From positions 6,696,001-6,760,000 of the forward strand of contig OY969623.1 in the NCBI GenBank assembly GCA_963701675.1: a stretch of 64,000 nucleotides of DNA, in the 5' to 3' direction. Both the position numbers and the translations under genes were made by a program. The notes under the pieces are model-generated. The model made no database searches. It worked only from the letters and a program-made list of their open reading frames with translations, and was not told the DNA's origin. The stretch is from G963701675 sp963701675. Lineage in GTDB: Bacteria > Planctomycetota > Planctomycetia > Gemmatales > Gemmataceae. Positions 43,232 to 50,765 of the stretch are shown here, one piece after another (the first letter of the stretch is position 1; each line of letters opens with the position of its first letter).

Positions 43232-43783
43232 TTAGCCGTTCGCAAGCGCATCTCGGAGCCAGGCACGGGCAAAGGTCCACTTTTGTCGCGCTTGATACAC
43301 CGTGATTCCGAGTGCCGCGGCCACCTGTTCATGGCCCGCCCCCGCAAAGTAGCGTAGTTCAATCACCTTCGCCGCCACCGCGTCTTCGTCCGCAAGTCGC
43401 TTCAGCGACTCGTCCAGAGCCAAAAGGTCGTCGTCTGAAGACTCTGCCGGATGATTGGCGAGGGTGACGCGCTTGAGCGCTCCCCCGCGCTTTAGGCGTC
43501 CTTTGCGACGGGCGTTTTCGATCAGAATACGTCGCATGGCTTCGGCTGCCGCTGCGAAAAAATGGGCGCTCCCGGCCCAACGGGCACGATCTTCAGCCCC
43601 AATTAAGCGAAGGTAAGCTTCGTGGACGAGGGCTGTGGCTTGCAGCGTTTGCCCCGGCCGTTCTTGTCCGAGGCGCTGAACGGCGAGGCGGCGTAGCTCG
43701 TCGTAAACCAACGGAAGCAATTCGCGTGCGGCTTTTGGATCACCTTGTTCTATGGCATTCAGGACGCGGCTGGCTTCGTTCAT
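43232..43783 (-). CDS. ECF RNA polymerase sigma factor (TIGR02999-like)
   Basis: 183 residues from ATG 43783; the frame extends upstream without better support. Sigma region 2: LPLVYDELRRLAVQRLGQER, 'TLQATALVHEAYLRLI' and 'HFFAAAAEAMRRILIENAR'. Region 4: 'VIELRYFAGAGHEQVAAALG' and 'KWTFARAWLRDAL'. This matches the ECF-sub group common in planctomycetes and acidobacteria, typically without an anti-sigma factor and next to Ser/Thr kinases, as here (64 nt before the kinase). The kinase may control its activity; that is inference. Confidence 0.9.
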   Translation of the reverse strand: MNEASRVLNAIEQGDPKAARELLPLVYDELRRLAVQRLGQERPGQTLQATALVHEAYLRLIGAEDRARWAGSAHFFAAAAEAMRRILIENARRKGRLKRGGALKRVTLANHPAESSDDDLLALDESLKRLADEDAVAAKVIELRYFAGAGHEQVAAALGITVYQARQKWTFARAWLRDALANG

Positions 43784-43988
43784 TGCGTCAACAATACCCA
43801 GCCGCCGACCGCCTCGCAAGGATTGCAATTCATTTTGATCCCTACGCTTCTCGCGTTTTTCTTTCGACAGATGTTCCGTTGAATGGCGCATTGATGTCCG
43901 TGCAAGGCGACGGAGTTTGACCGGGAAACCCAACGCCGGGCAGTGAGGTCTGGGCTACCTGCAAATACCTTTTTAGGAGAAGAAAACC

Positions 43989-45344
43989 ATGCTACGTTCG
44001 TCGTTGAGGGTGCGCGTGTCCCGAAACCGATTCGCGCCGCGGATCGATGTTTTGGAGCACCGTAATCTGTTATCTGGCGGCATCGCCGAATATCTTCTTC
44101 CCAACCCGGGAAGCGGACCGACCGGAGTCGCCCCCGGACCGGATGGCAACATGTGGTTCGCGGAATGGGACGGCAATCGAGTCGGACGTTTGGAGCTCAA
44201 TGGAACGATAACTGAGTTTGATGTTCCGACGCCGAACGCCGTGCCCCAGGACATCATCGCGGGGCCTGACGGCAACATGTGGTTCGCGGAGTATGCCGCG
44301 GACAAGATCGGCCGGGTCAATCTAGGCAATGACCCCATCGACATAACGGAATTCGATGTGGACGGAGGATGCGCGCCCTCGACACTCATGATTGGCCCTG
44401 ACATCAACGTCTGGTTCTCATGTAGCCTTTCGGAATCACTGGGATTCATTACGCCGACCGGCGATGTGACGATGTACTCCACATCTGCCGGTTATGGAAC
44501 TCGATTCATGACCATCGGCCCGGACGGAAACGTCTGGTTCACGTTGCAGGACAGCCCCATCGTCGGCAACATCACCCCCCATGGACAGACCGTGTCGTTG
44601 CACACGTTGGCAATGGACTCCACATGGGCGCGTGGAATCACCGTCGGCTCGGATGGATACCTTTGGGTTGCAGGACGCACTCCCGGCGCGTTGGTTCGGA
44701 TCGACACCGACGGCACTGTCTTGGACGTCGTCAACGATCCACCCGACGATCCCTTTGATCTCACACTCGGGCCCGACGACGCACTTTACGCCAGTATCGA
44801 CGACAGCATGATTGTACGCCTAAGTGCGACCGGCGATTATTCCGAATACACGACACCGACCTCCGGCGGGATGTCATTAATCACCGTTGGCCCGGACCAG
44901 AACCTCTGGTTCAGTGAGTACGACGCCAATCAGATCGGTAAGCTCTACGTTCTGGCCCCCACGGGCAAGGAGTTTGACATTCTGACCGGGGAAGGAGTTC
45001 AGGGTGTCGTGGCGACATTCCACGACGACCAACCCGGCATGCTCCGTACCGACTACAGCGTCACGATCAATTGGGGCGACGGCATGACATCGCCGGGCCG
45101 TGTCCGCACACTCGGCGGCGGCAACTGGGCCGTGACCGGACTGCACACGTATGAGACCGCCGGCGCCTACTCCGCCACGGTCACCATAACCGACAAAACC
45201 ACCAACGGCATGACTTCGGTGGCGGTGACGACAGTGAACGTCGTCGACGCGCCATTGCCCGCGCCGCCGGCGGATGAGCCGGATCCGGGAAATGCCAGGA
45301 AGATGGCCACGGACTCCCGTCGCGATAACCCGTTACCGGCATGA
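43989..45344 (+). CDS. Vgb-like (streptogramin-lyase fold) propeller surface protein
   Basis: 451 residues from ATG 43989 (AGGAGA upstream). N-terminal planctomycete motif RFAPRIDVLEHRNLLSGG. About six propeller blades repeat 'ITVGPDQNLWFSEYDANQIG' and 'AGPDGNMWFAEYAADKIGRV', the streptogramin-lyase/virginiamycin B lyase-like pattern. A PKD-like segment follows (SVTINWGDGMTSPGRV, LHTYETAGAYSATVTITD), then a Pro-rich end. Exported; true lyase activity is unlikely to be its role in a surface protein. Confidence 0.85.
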   Translation: MLRSSLRVRVSRNRFAPRIDVLEHRNLLSGGIAEYLLPNPGSGPTGVAPGPDGNMWFAEWDGNRVGRLELNGTITEFDVPTPNAVPQDIIAGPDGNMWFAEYAADKIGRVNLGNDPIDITEFDVDGGCAPSTLMIGPDINVWFSCSLSESLGFITPTGDVTMYSTSAGYGTRFMTIGPDGNVWFTLQDSPIVGNITPHGQTVSLHTLAMDSTWARGITVGSDGYLWVAGRTPGALVRIDTDGTVLDVVNDPPDDPFDLTLGPDDALYASIDDSMIVRLSATGDYSEYTTPTSGGMSLITVGPDQNLWFSEYDANQIGKLYVLAPTGKEFDILTGEGVQGVVATFHDDQPGMLRTDYSVTINWGDGMTSPGRVRTLGGGNWAVTGLHTYETAGAYSATVTITDKTTNGMTSVAVTTVNVVDAPLPAPPADEPDPGNARKMATDSRRDNPLPA

Positions 45345-45376
45345 TCCTTGGGTTGATGGGCCGCGAGTTTCTGGCC

Positions 45377-45402
45377 ACGTGGCCACACGTTGGTGGCCAC
45401 GT
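45377..45402 (+). terminator. Hairpin after the propeller gene
   Basis: ACGTGGCCAC, loop ACGTTG, GTGGCCACGT: a perfect 10-bp stem 32 nt after the stop. The neighbouring 14-bp palindrome TGGCCACGTGGCCA overlaps its left arm, so alternative pairings are possible. No U-run, so it may be a repeat rather than a terminator. Confidence 0.5.
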
Positions 45403-45584
45403 ACTGAGCCGTTGAAAATGATCGAGAAAACCACGCTGCTAAGCTGGTTTCTTGCCATAAGGTGTTTAAGATCGGTCCATTCCCCCTGGCGTTCGTGGTG
45501 TGCGCGAGCTGACGACAATAAGTCTCGATGGACTACGATAATCCCGGGTTGAATTGCAGGCCACGCTTTCCTGAAACTGACATC

Positions 45585-45791
45585 ATGAGTCTGAAAGTAC
45601 AAGTTGATCGGGAAGATGACGGGCGATGGATTGCCGAGATTCCGGAACTGGAAGGTGTCATGGCCTATGGGAAGACGCGAGGCGAAGCAATTACGCGCGT
45701 CCAGACACTGGCTTTGCGCGTTATTGCCGACCGACTGGAACACGGCGAGAACGTGCCTGACTTGGGGCAAGTGTTTGCTGTCGTCGCATGA
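45585..45791 (+). CDS. hicB: HicB-like antitoxin, orphan
   Basis: 68 residues: 'SLKVQVDREDDGRWIAEIPE' then 'LEGVMAYGKTRGEAITRVQTLALRV'. This is the HicB partial RNase H-like fold (D-x-D-G-x-[WY]-x-A-x-x-P-x-L-x-G-x-x-x-x-G-x-T-x-x-E-A). No DNA-binding tail is present. No HicA toxin is found on either side; the sequence downstream runs into a 16S rRNA fragment. Confidence 0.8.
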   Translation: MSLKVQVDREDDGRWIAEIPELEGVMAYGKTRGEAITRVQTLALRVIADRLEHGENVPDLGQVFAVVA

Positions 45792-45832
45792 GCACTTGGC
45801 CCGCAACTATGGCATTTGTAAATCATCCTTAG

Positions 45833-45883
45833 AAAGGAGGTGATCCAACCGCAGGTTCCCCTACGGTTACCTTGTTACGACTT
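45833..45883 (-). rRNA. Fragment of the 3' end of 16S rRNA (remnant)
   Basis: On the minus strand, 51 nt match the very 3' end of bacterial 16S rRNA, from AAGTCGTAACAAGGTAACCG through to GGATCACCTCCTTT, including the anti-Shine-Dalgarno sequence. I recall the same segment in E. coli 16S and see no difference except the last base. No other part of 16S lies on either side: upstream (in the rRNA sense) the ketopantoate-reductase-like gene starts within 6 bp. It is therefore a relic, not a functional gene. Confidence 0.88.
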
Positions 45884-45888
45884 TAGGA

Positions 45889-46908
45889 ATGAAGAAGACA
45901 CGACGTCTTATGGATGGAATCTACGTCCTTGGTGCCGGAGGCATCGGCTGTGCCGTTGGCTATGCGTTGTGCGCAGCCGGCGTCGAGATCACGTTTGTAG
46001 ATATCAATGATGAAAAAGTGAAATGGGGTGGGGTTCACGGTGTGGGCGTCGACTCTCGCCCGTTTCTCCCTGCCCATTTCATTTCGTTTGACGACTGGAA
46101 TCCGCCGCCGAGCGCAGCGTTCCTGTTGTGTACCAAGTGTTACGACAACGAATCTATTCTCGCGCGGCTTCCTCCCTCGGCGGCACTCATTCCGATTCAG
46201 AACGGATTCGATTCTGCCCTCGAAGCTCGGACACATCGCCTGGAGGGAATCGCGTCGTTTGTCTCCGAATGCACGCCGAACCGAACACACACGCGAATCA
46301 CGCGGCCCGGTCGGCTGCACCTGGGTGTACTACATCCTCATGGGACTGCTTCGACTGTTCCGATCCTTGACCTACTCCGATCAAACAATCTGTTCCGCGT
46401 TACGTGGGGCCCGGAGATATTGCCGTACAAGTACACCAAGCTCATGTACAACTCAGCGATCGGCCCACTCGCATCGTTGGCCGGGATCGATAACGGCAAA
46501 CTTCTTTCTCTTCCCAGAGCGAGACGGTTGTTCTTCGCGTTGCTGCGAGAGAATTACGACATCTTGTCAAGCGCCGGGGTTCCGCTCGGTAAGATAGGGC
46601 CGTTTCATCCCGACAGGGTTAACCGGATTCTGCGACGTAAACTGCTGTCGAATGTGCTCGCTTGGGCGTTTTATCCCTCCTTAAAAGGCACGTACTGTTC
46701 GATGGCGGGAGACTTGGCGACGGGTCGGACCGAAATTGACAACTACAACGGCCGGCTCATCGAATTGGCAGGCGACCGGCCGTGTCCGCTGAACCGACGA
46801 GTTTATGATTGGATGAAGCAGGCAGCGTCGGCGCGCACCCGAAGCGGCCGGCATGTGCTAGATTCAATTTACGATGACATCATTAGTGCACATGCCAACT
46901 GCTCATAG
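45889..46908 (+). CDS. Ketopantoate reductase family protein (ApbA/PanE-like)
   Basis: 339 residues. N-terminal Rossmann motif MDGIYVLGAGGIGCAVGYAL, then 'FLLCTKCYDNESILARLPPS', 'ALIPIQNGFDS' and a C-terminal helical domain with 'PYKYTKLMYNSAIGPLASLAG' (the K-x-x-x-N seen in this family). The family reduces 2-dehydropantoate with NADPH in pantothenate synthesis, but many members have other substrates. ATG 45910 (directly before DGIYVLGAGG) is an alternative start; neither has a good ribosome site. Its 3' end overlaps the tsaE C-terminus by 40 bp. Confidence 0.75.
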   Translation: MKKTRRLMDGIYVLGAGGIGCAVGYALCAAGVEITFVDINDEKVKWGGVHGVGVDSRPFLPAHFISFDDWNPPPSAAFLLCTKCYDNESILARLPPSAALIPIQNGFDSALEARTHRLEGIASFVSECTPNRTHTRITRPGRLHLGVLHPHGTASTVPILDLLRSNNLFRVTWGPEILPYKYTKLMYNSAIGPLASLAGIDNGKLLSLPRARRLFFALLRENYDILSSAGVPLGKIGPFHPDRVNRILRRKLLSNVLAWAFYPSLKGTYCSMAGDLATGRTEIDNYNGRLIELAGDRPCPLNRRVYDWMKQAASARTRSGRHVLDSIYDDIISAHANCS

Positions 46909-47332
46909 CCCGCACCTACCGCTACGATTGTCGCTTGACGCGCCGTCTCACTTCTGACACCAAGCGTAATTCGTAGATGACTCTTCGGTAAGCACGCTTC
47001 CACCCGATCCGCCCATTCAATCAAACACACGCCGCTGCTTTCGAAGTATTCGTGCGGGCCTAGTTCGAGAAACTCGGCCGCGCGCGAAGGCGGTAGACAT
47101 CGAAATGATAGATCGGGAGCCTTGCTAGATATTCCTGGATAAGAACGAACGTCGGGCTCGTTACTACGCGACTATTGGAGATACCCAGCCCTTCTGCGAT
47201 CGCCCGGACGAGATGGGTCTTGCCGGCGCCGAGTGGCCCGACAAGCGCAACCACAGCGCCGGGGAATAAGAGCGCAGCCAGGCGGCGGCCAAGGGCTTCG
47301 GTTGCGGCCAGGTCGGGAAGATCGACCGTCAT
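46869..47332 (-). CDS. tsaE: tRNA threonylcarbamoyladenosine ATPase TsaE, frameshifted
   Basis: The P-loop GPLGAGKTHLVRAIAEGLG, then SPTFVLIQEY and IYHFDVYRL define TsaE, needed for t6A modification of tRNA. As printed the frame stops at 47060 after 'RARPSFSN'. Shifting frame in the GC-alternating tract at 47077-47086 restores 'EFLELGPHEYFESSGVCLIE' and 'WADRVEACLPKSH', ending at 46869 for about 154 residues, the normal length. Because TsaE is usually essential, I read this as a probable assembly indel, though real decay is possible. It lies 17 nt after prfB on the same strand. Confidence 0.8.
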
Positions 47333-47349
47333 GTGCCAACGAACAATTC

Positions 47350-48466
47350 CTACTCGGAAGGCTTCTTGTGTTCGCGTTCCGTCTTTTGACGCAGGAACGC
47401 CTGAATGAACTCGTCTATTTCACCGTCGAGGACGCTTTGAACCTGTGACGTCTCGATTCCGGTCCGCACGTCCTTCGACAGCGTGTACGGTTGCAATACG
47501 TAGTTGCGAATTTGGTATCCCCAAGCGACTTCGCCTTTTTCGTCGTAGACCTTCTCCACTTCGGCGCGGCGCTTTTGTTCTTCGATTCGATAAAGCTTGG
47601 CTTTCAAAAGCGACAGTGCCATCTGATCGTTTTTGTGCTGGCTGCGTTCGCTACGGCTCTCGGCAGCGATGCCGGTCGGGGTGTGGGTGTAACGGACGCC
47701 GCTTTCGGTCTTGTTCTGATGCTGGCCGCCCGGGCCTCCACTCCGAAACGTGTCGCGCTTCAACTCATCGGACTTGAGCTCAATTTCAACGGTACCTTCG
47801 ATCTCCGGCATGACATCGACGGCGGCGAACGAGGTTTGCCGGCGCTTGTTGGCATCGAACGGGCTGATGCGCACTAGTCGGTGCACACCCGCTTCGCTCT
47901 GCAGCGACCCATATGCATATTCGCCGACGACGCGCAAGGTGGCGCTTCGAATGCCCGCCTCGTCGTTGCGCAATTCGTCGATCAGCTCTACTTGAAATCC
48001 ATGGCGCTCTGCCCAGCGACCGTACATGCGCACGAGCATCTGTGCCCAGTCACACGCCTCGGTGCCGCCGGTGCCGGCTTGGATCCTCAAGTAGGCGTTG
48101 CTGCCATCTTGCGGACCGCTCAGCATTGCCCGTGTCTCGAAGTCCTCGAGGCGTTTTTCCGTTTCGCGGAGCTCGCGCTCCAGGTCCGGTTCGAGGCTTT
48201 CCTCTTCATCGCAGAGGTCCGCAAGCGCTTTGAGATCGCCGGCCGTCGTGTCCAGCTCTTCGAACGGCTTAAGGAGGGCGTTGAGCGGTTTAAGCGCCTG
48301 AATGGTCTGTTGCGCCTTTTCCTGGTTGCCCCAGAAATCGGCCTGACCCATTTGCGAACTTAAGGCCGTGCGAACAGCAGTTTTTCCAGCCACGTCAAAG
48401 ACTGTCTCGGAGATGGTTTAGCCGGCTCAAGACTTCGTCGGTGCGGCGACGCAGATCGGGATTCAT
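47350..48466 (-). CDS. prfB: Peptide chain release factor 2, with programmed +1 frameshift
   Basis: About 371 residues. ATG 48466 (AAGGAA upstream) opens 23 codons 'MNPDLRRRTDEVLSRLNHLR' plus 'DSL', ending at an in-frame TGA in the classic slip sequence CTT-TGA-C (48400-48394). A +1 shift continues as 'DVAGKTAVRTALSSQMGQAD'. Downstream motifs: SPFDANKRRQTSF (SPF-type anticodon loop for UGA/UAA) and GGPGGQHQNKTESGVR (catalytic GGQ). This is the known autoregulatory frameshift of RF2: low RF2 levels favour the shift. The internal Shine-Dalgarno-like element upstream is weak (CCGAGACAGT). Confidence 0.95.
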
Positions 48467-48567
48467 AGGATTCCTTCGATTGAATACGCGGTGCGGCTCA
48501 ACTCCGGCCACAGTCCGGTTAAGATAGCATATCCGTCTAGCAAGTGAAAGTTCGATGCGTGAAGACC

Positions 48568-49302
48568 ATGAACCGATTACAGAACCAGACGGCGTTGATT
48601 ACCGGCGGTGGAAGCGGCATCGGCTTAGCCGTGGCACGTGCATTCCTCGACGAAGGGGCACGCGTCGCGATAATCGGACGAGATGACGCGAAACTTCGCC
48701 AAGCCGCGGCCGCGTTGGACGGAGGCGATCGGCTCGCGTGCTTCGCCGCCGATGTAGCCGACGAATCACAAGTTGACGGCGCCGTAAGGCTAACGACCGA
48801 ACGATTCGGCGCGATTCACATCCTGGTCAACAATGCCGGCGTGAACGTCAAAAATCGCTCGTTTCGGCTGCTGTCAGCGGACGATTGGCGGCTCATGCAG
48901 CGGACCAATTTGGATGGAGCGTTTTACATGACACGAGCGGTGTTTCCGCAAATGCTGGAACGGCGCGACGGTGTAATCGTTTTTGTCAGTTCCGTTGCTG
49001 GGAAGAGCGTTTTTAGTCTTTCGGGGGCAGGGTACAGTGCATCGAAGTTCGGGATGAGTTCGCTTGGACTTTCGCTTGCCGCCGAAGAAAAGGAAAGCGG
49101 AGTTCGGTTCAGCGTGGTCTATCCCGGCGAGGTGGATACGCCGATCCTCGATTATCGCCCGGAGCCGCTCACACCGGAGCAACGCCGTTCCGTCTTGAAA
49201 GCGGAAGATGTGGCAAACGCCGTACTTTTTATCGTGACTTTGCCCGCGCGGGTATGCGTTCCGGAACTCGTCATCAAGCCGACTGGCCAGCGGTATTTTT
49301 GA
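48568..49302 (+). CDS. Short-chain dehydrogenase/reductase
   Basis: 244 residues from ATG 48568 (a GTG at 48544 is the alternative). Classical SDR features: TALITGGGSGIGLAVARAF (cofactor), FAADVADESQVDGAV, ILVNNAGVNVKN, VSSVAGKSVFSLSGAGYSAS (catalytic Ser, and Tyr-x-x-x-Lys in YSASK), VVYPGEVDTPIL. Residue R in 'IIGRDDAKL' suggests NADP(H) preference. Resembles 3-oxoacyl-ACP reductase-type enzymes, but substrate is not determinable. Confidence 0.88.
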   Translation: MNRLQNQTALITGGGSGIGLAVARAFLDEGARVAIIGRDDAKLRQAAAALDGGDRLACFAADVADESQVDGAVRLTTERFGAIHILVNNAGVNVKNRSFRLLSADDWRLMQRTNLDGAFYMTRAVFPQMLERRDGVIVFVSSVAGKSVFSLSGAGYSASKFGMSSLGLSLAAEEKESGVRFSVVYPGEVDTPILDYRPEPLTPEQRRSVLKAEDVANAVLFIVTLPARVCVPELVIKPTGQRYF

Positions 49303-49336
49303 AATGAATGTGTCTGTCGGCAGGAATTACAGGCGC

Positions 49337-50095
49337 CTATTTGTTTTCCGTCACTTCAATCACGATGCAGGAGACATTGTCACGTGAGCCCAGGTCGAGG
49401 GCTAATTGACCCAGCGCATCAGCGCATTCCTGCATGTCTTCATGTTCTTGTACGCACTTTAGCATTTGCTCGTCGGTCACGGCGCCGGAAAGACCATCGG
49501 AGCAAAGTAGTATTCGATCTCCCGGTTGAACGGGCAGCAGCTTCACTTCCGGTCCCTCGCCCACTTCCTTGGTGCCGAGGTATTTCCAGAGTACGTTCTT
49601 GAACCGGTGTCCCTTAGCTTCTTCGGGCGAAATGGTCTTGGCTTCCACAAGGGCCTGCGCGAGGGAGTGATCAACCGTTAACTGTTCAATCTCATTGCCG
49701 CGGATGAGATACGCCCGGCTGTCACCCACGCCGGCAATGAACATTTCCTCGGTTTTCCGCCACCCGGCCAGGACGATCGTGGTGCCCATGTTGCGCAGGT
49801 CGCGGTCCAGGGCCCCCATGGCGATAATCTCATCATTTGCTTGCACGACCGCTTTGCGAACGACTTTTTTGGCGTCTTCTGGGTCGGAGGAACGCGCCAT
49901 CCCGGATTTGAGCTCCCGCGGAATCACCTCAATTGCACGTTTGCTCGCAATTTCGCCGGCCGCCTGGCCCCCCATACCGTCTGCAACCAGGCAAACGGTC
50001 AATTCGGGGTACTGTTTGACTTCGATGGCGTCTTCGTTGTTTTCTCGGTAGTTCCCGAGCAGGGTACACTTACCGATGTTCAATGCCAAGGCCAT
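49337..50095 (-). CDS. PP2C-family Ser/Thr protein phosphatase
   Basis: 252 residues. Motifs: GNYRENNEDAIEV (metal-binding Asp), VCLVADGMGGQAAGEIAS, GVGDSRAYLIRGNEIEQLTV, ILLCSDGLSGAVTDEQ and SRDNVSCIVIEV: the full set of metal-binding aspartates of bacterial PP2C (Stp1/PrpC-like). No extra domain or membrane segment, so cytoplasmic. Likely counteracts Ser/Thr kinases, of which the window has two damaged examples about 6-10 kb away. Confidence 0.92.
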   Translation of the reverse strand: MALALNIGKCTLLGNYRENNEDAIEVKQYPELTVCLVADGMGGQAAGEIASKRAIEVIPRELKSGMARSSDPEDAKKVVRKAVVQANDEIIAMGALDRDLRNMGTTIVLAGWRKTEEMFIAGVGDSRAYLIRGNEIEQLTVDHSLAQALVEAKTISPEEAKGHRFKNVLWKYLGTKEVGEGPEVKLLPVQPGDRILLCSDGLSGAVTDEQMLKCVQEHEDMQECADALGQLALDLGSRDNVSCIVIEVTENK

Positions 50096-50366
50096 AAGGC
50101 AACCTCATCTTGCGGCCAGACCTGCCACTCTTCAATCGTAACTCCGCTTCGCGGATTTGCCAGTCCGGGGCAACATTTTGCGCTGTGCATTTTATTCTGT
50201 CGCGCCCATGTCGGGGGGACAAGCCGGTTCTCGGCGTCGTATCTTGAGGCGCTCGACGAATCTATTGTTTGGGCTGCTTGACCTGATTTCTCCATAAATT
50301 CTATAATGCGCGACAGTCTTTAGCCAGGACTCAATTGGCTGGTTGCAGGCGGAAAGCGAGGCAGAC

Positions 50367-50765
50367 GTGCCCGTTCACATGGAACTTAAGCGGATTATCA
50401 TCAGCCACGTCCACGATCCTCAGGTAATCGTCCTTCAAGAAGTTGAGGGCGACCGCAGCTTTCCGATCGTAATCGGCATGTTCGAGGCGGCCAGTATTGA
50501 TCGCCGTGTCAAACGCATGCCGTCTCCACGGCCGCTGACCCACGACCTCATTGTCGGTGTAATCGACAATCTAGGTGGTGAATTGCAGGACGTATTCATC
50601 AGTGAGTTGCGCGAGCATACCTACTTCGCAAAAGTACGAATTCGGCTGAACGGCGAATTGGTCGAAGTCGATAGTCGGCCGAGCGACGCCATCGCTCTGG
50701 CGGTGACCGCACGTGTGCCGATTTTCGTGTCTGAAGAAGTACTCGGCGAAGTCTGCGGCGAGTGA
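50367..50765 (+). CDS. DUF151 bifunctional nuclease family protein
   Basis: 132 residues from GTG 50367, because homologs start M-P-V-x-M-E-L. Sequence: ELKRIIISHVHDPQVIVLQE, 'FPIVIGMFEAASIDRRVK', 'RPLTHDLIVGVIDNLGGELQ', 'YFAKVRIRLNGELVEVDSR' and 'SDAIALAVTARVPIFVSEEV'. The DUF151 core is intact, without the UvrB/UvrC domain sometimes attached. Proposed as a nuclease in some plants and bacteria; in vivo function here unknown. Its stop codon is the base before the convergent DUF255 gene. Confidence 0.9.
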   Translation: MPVHMELKRIIISHVHDPQVIVLQEVEGDRSFPIVIGMFEAASIDRRVKRMPSPRPLTHDLIVGVIDNLGGELQDVFISELREHTYFAKVRIRLNGELVEVDSRPSDAIALAVTARVPIFVSEEVLGEVCGE

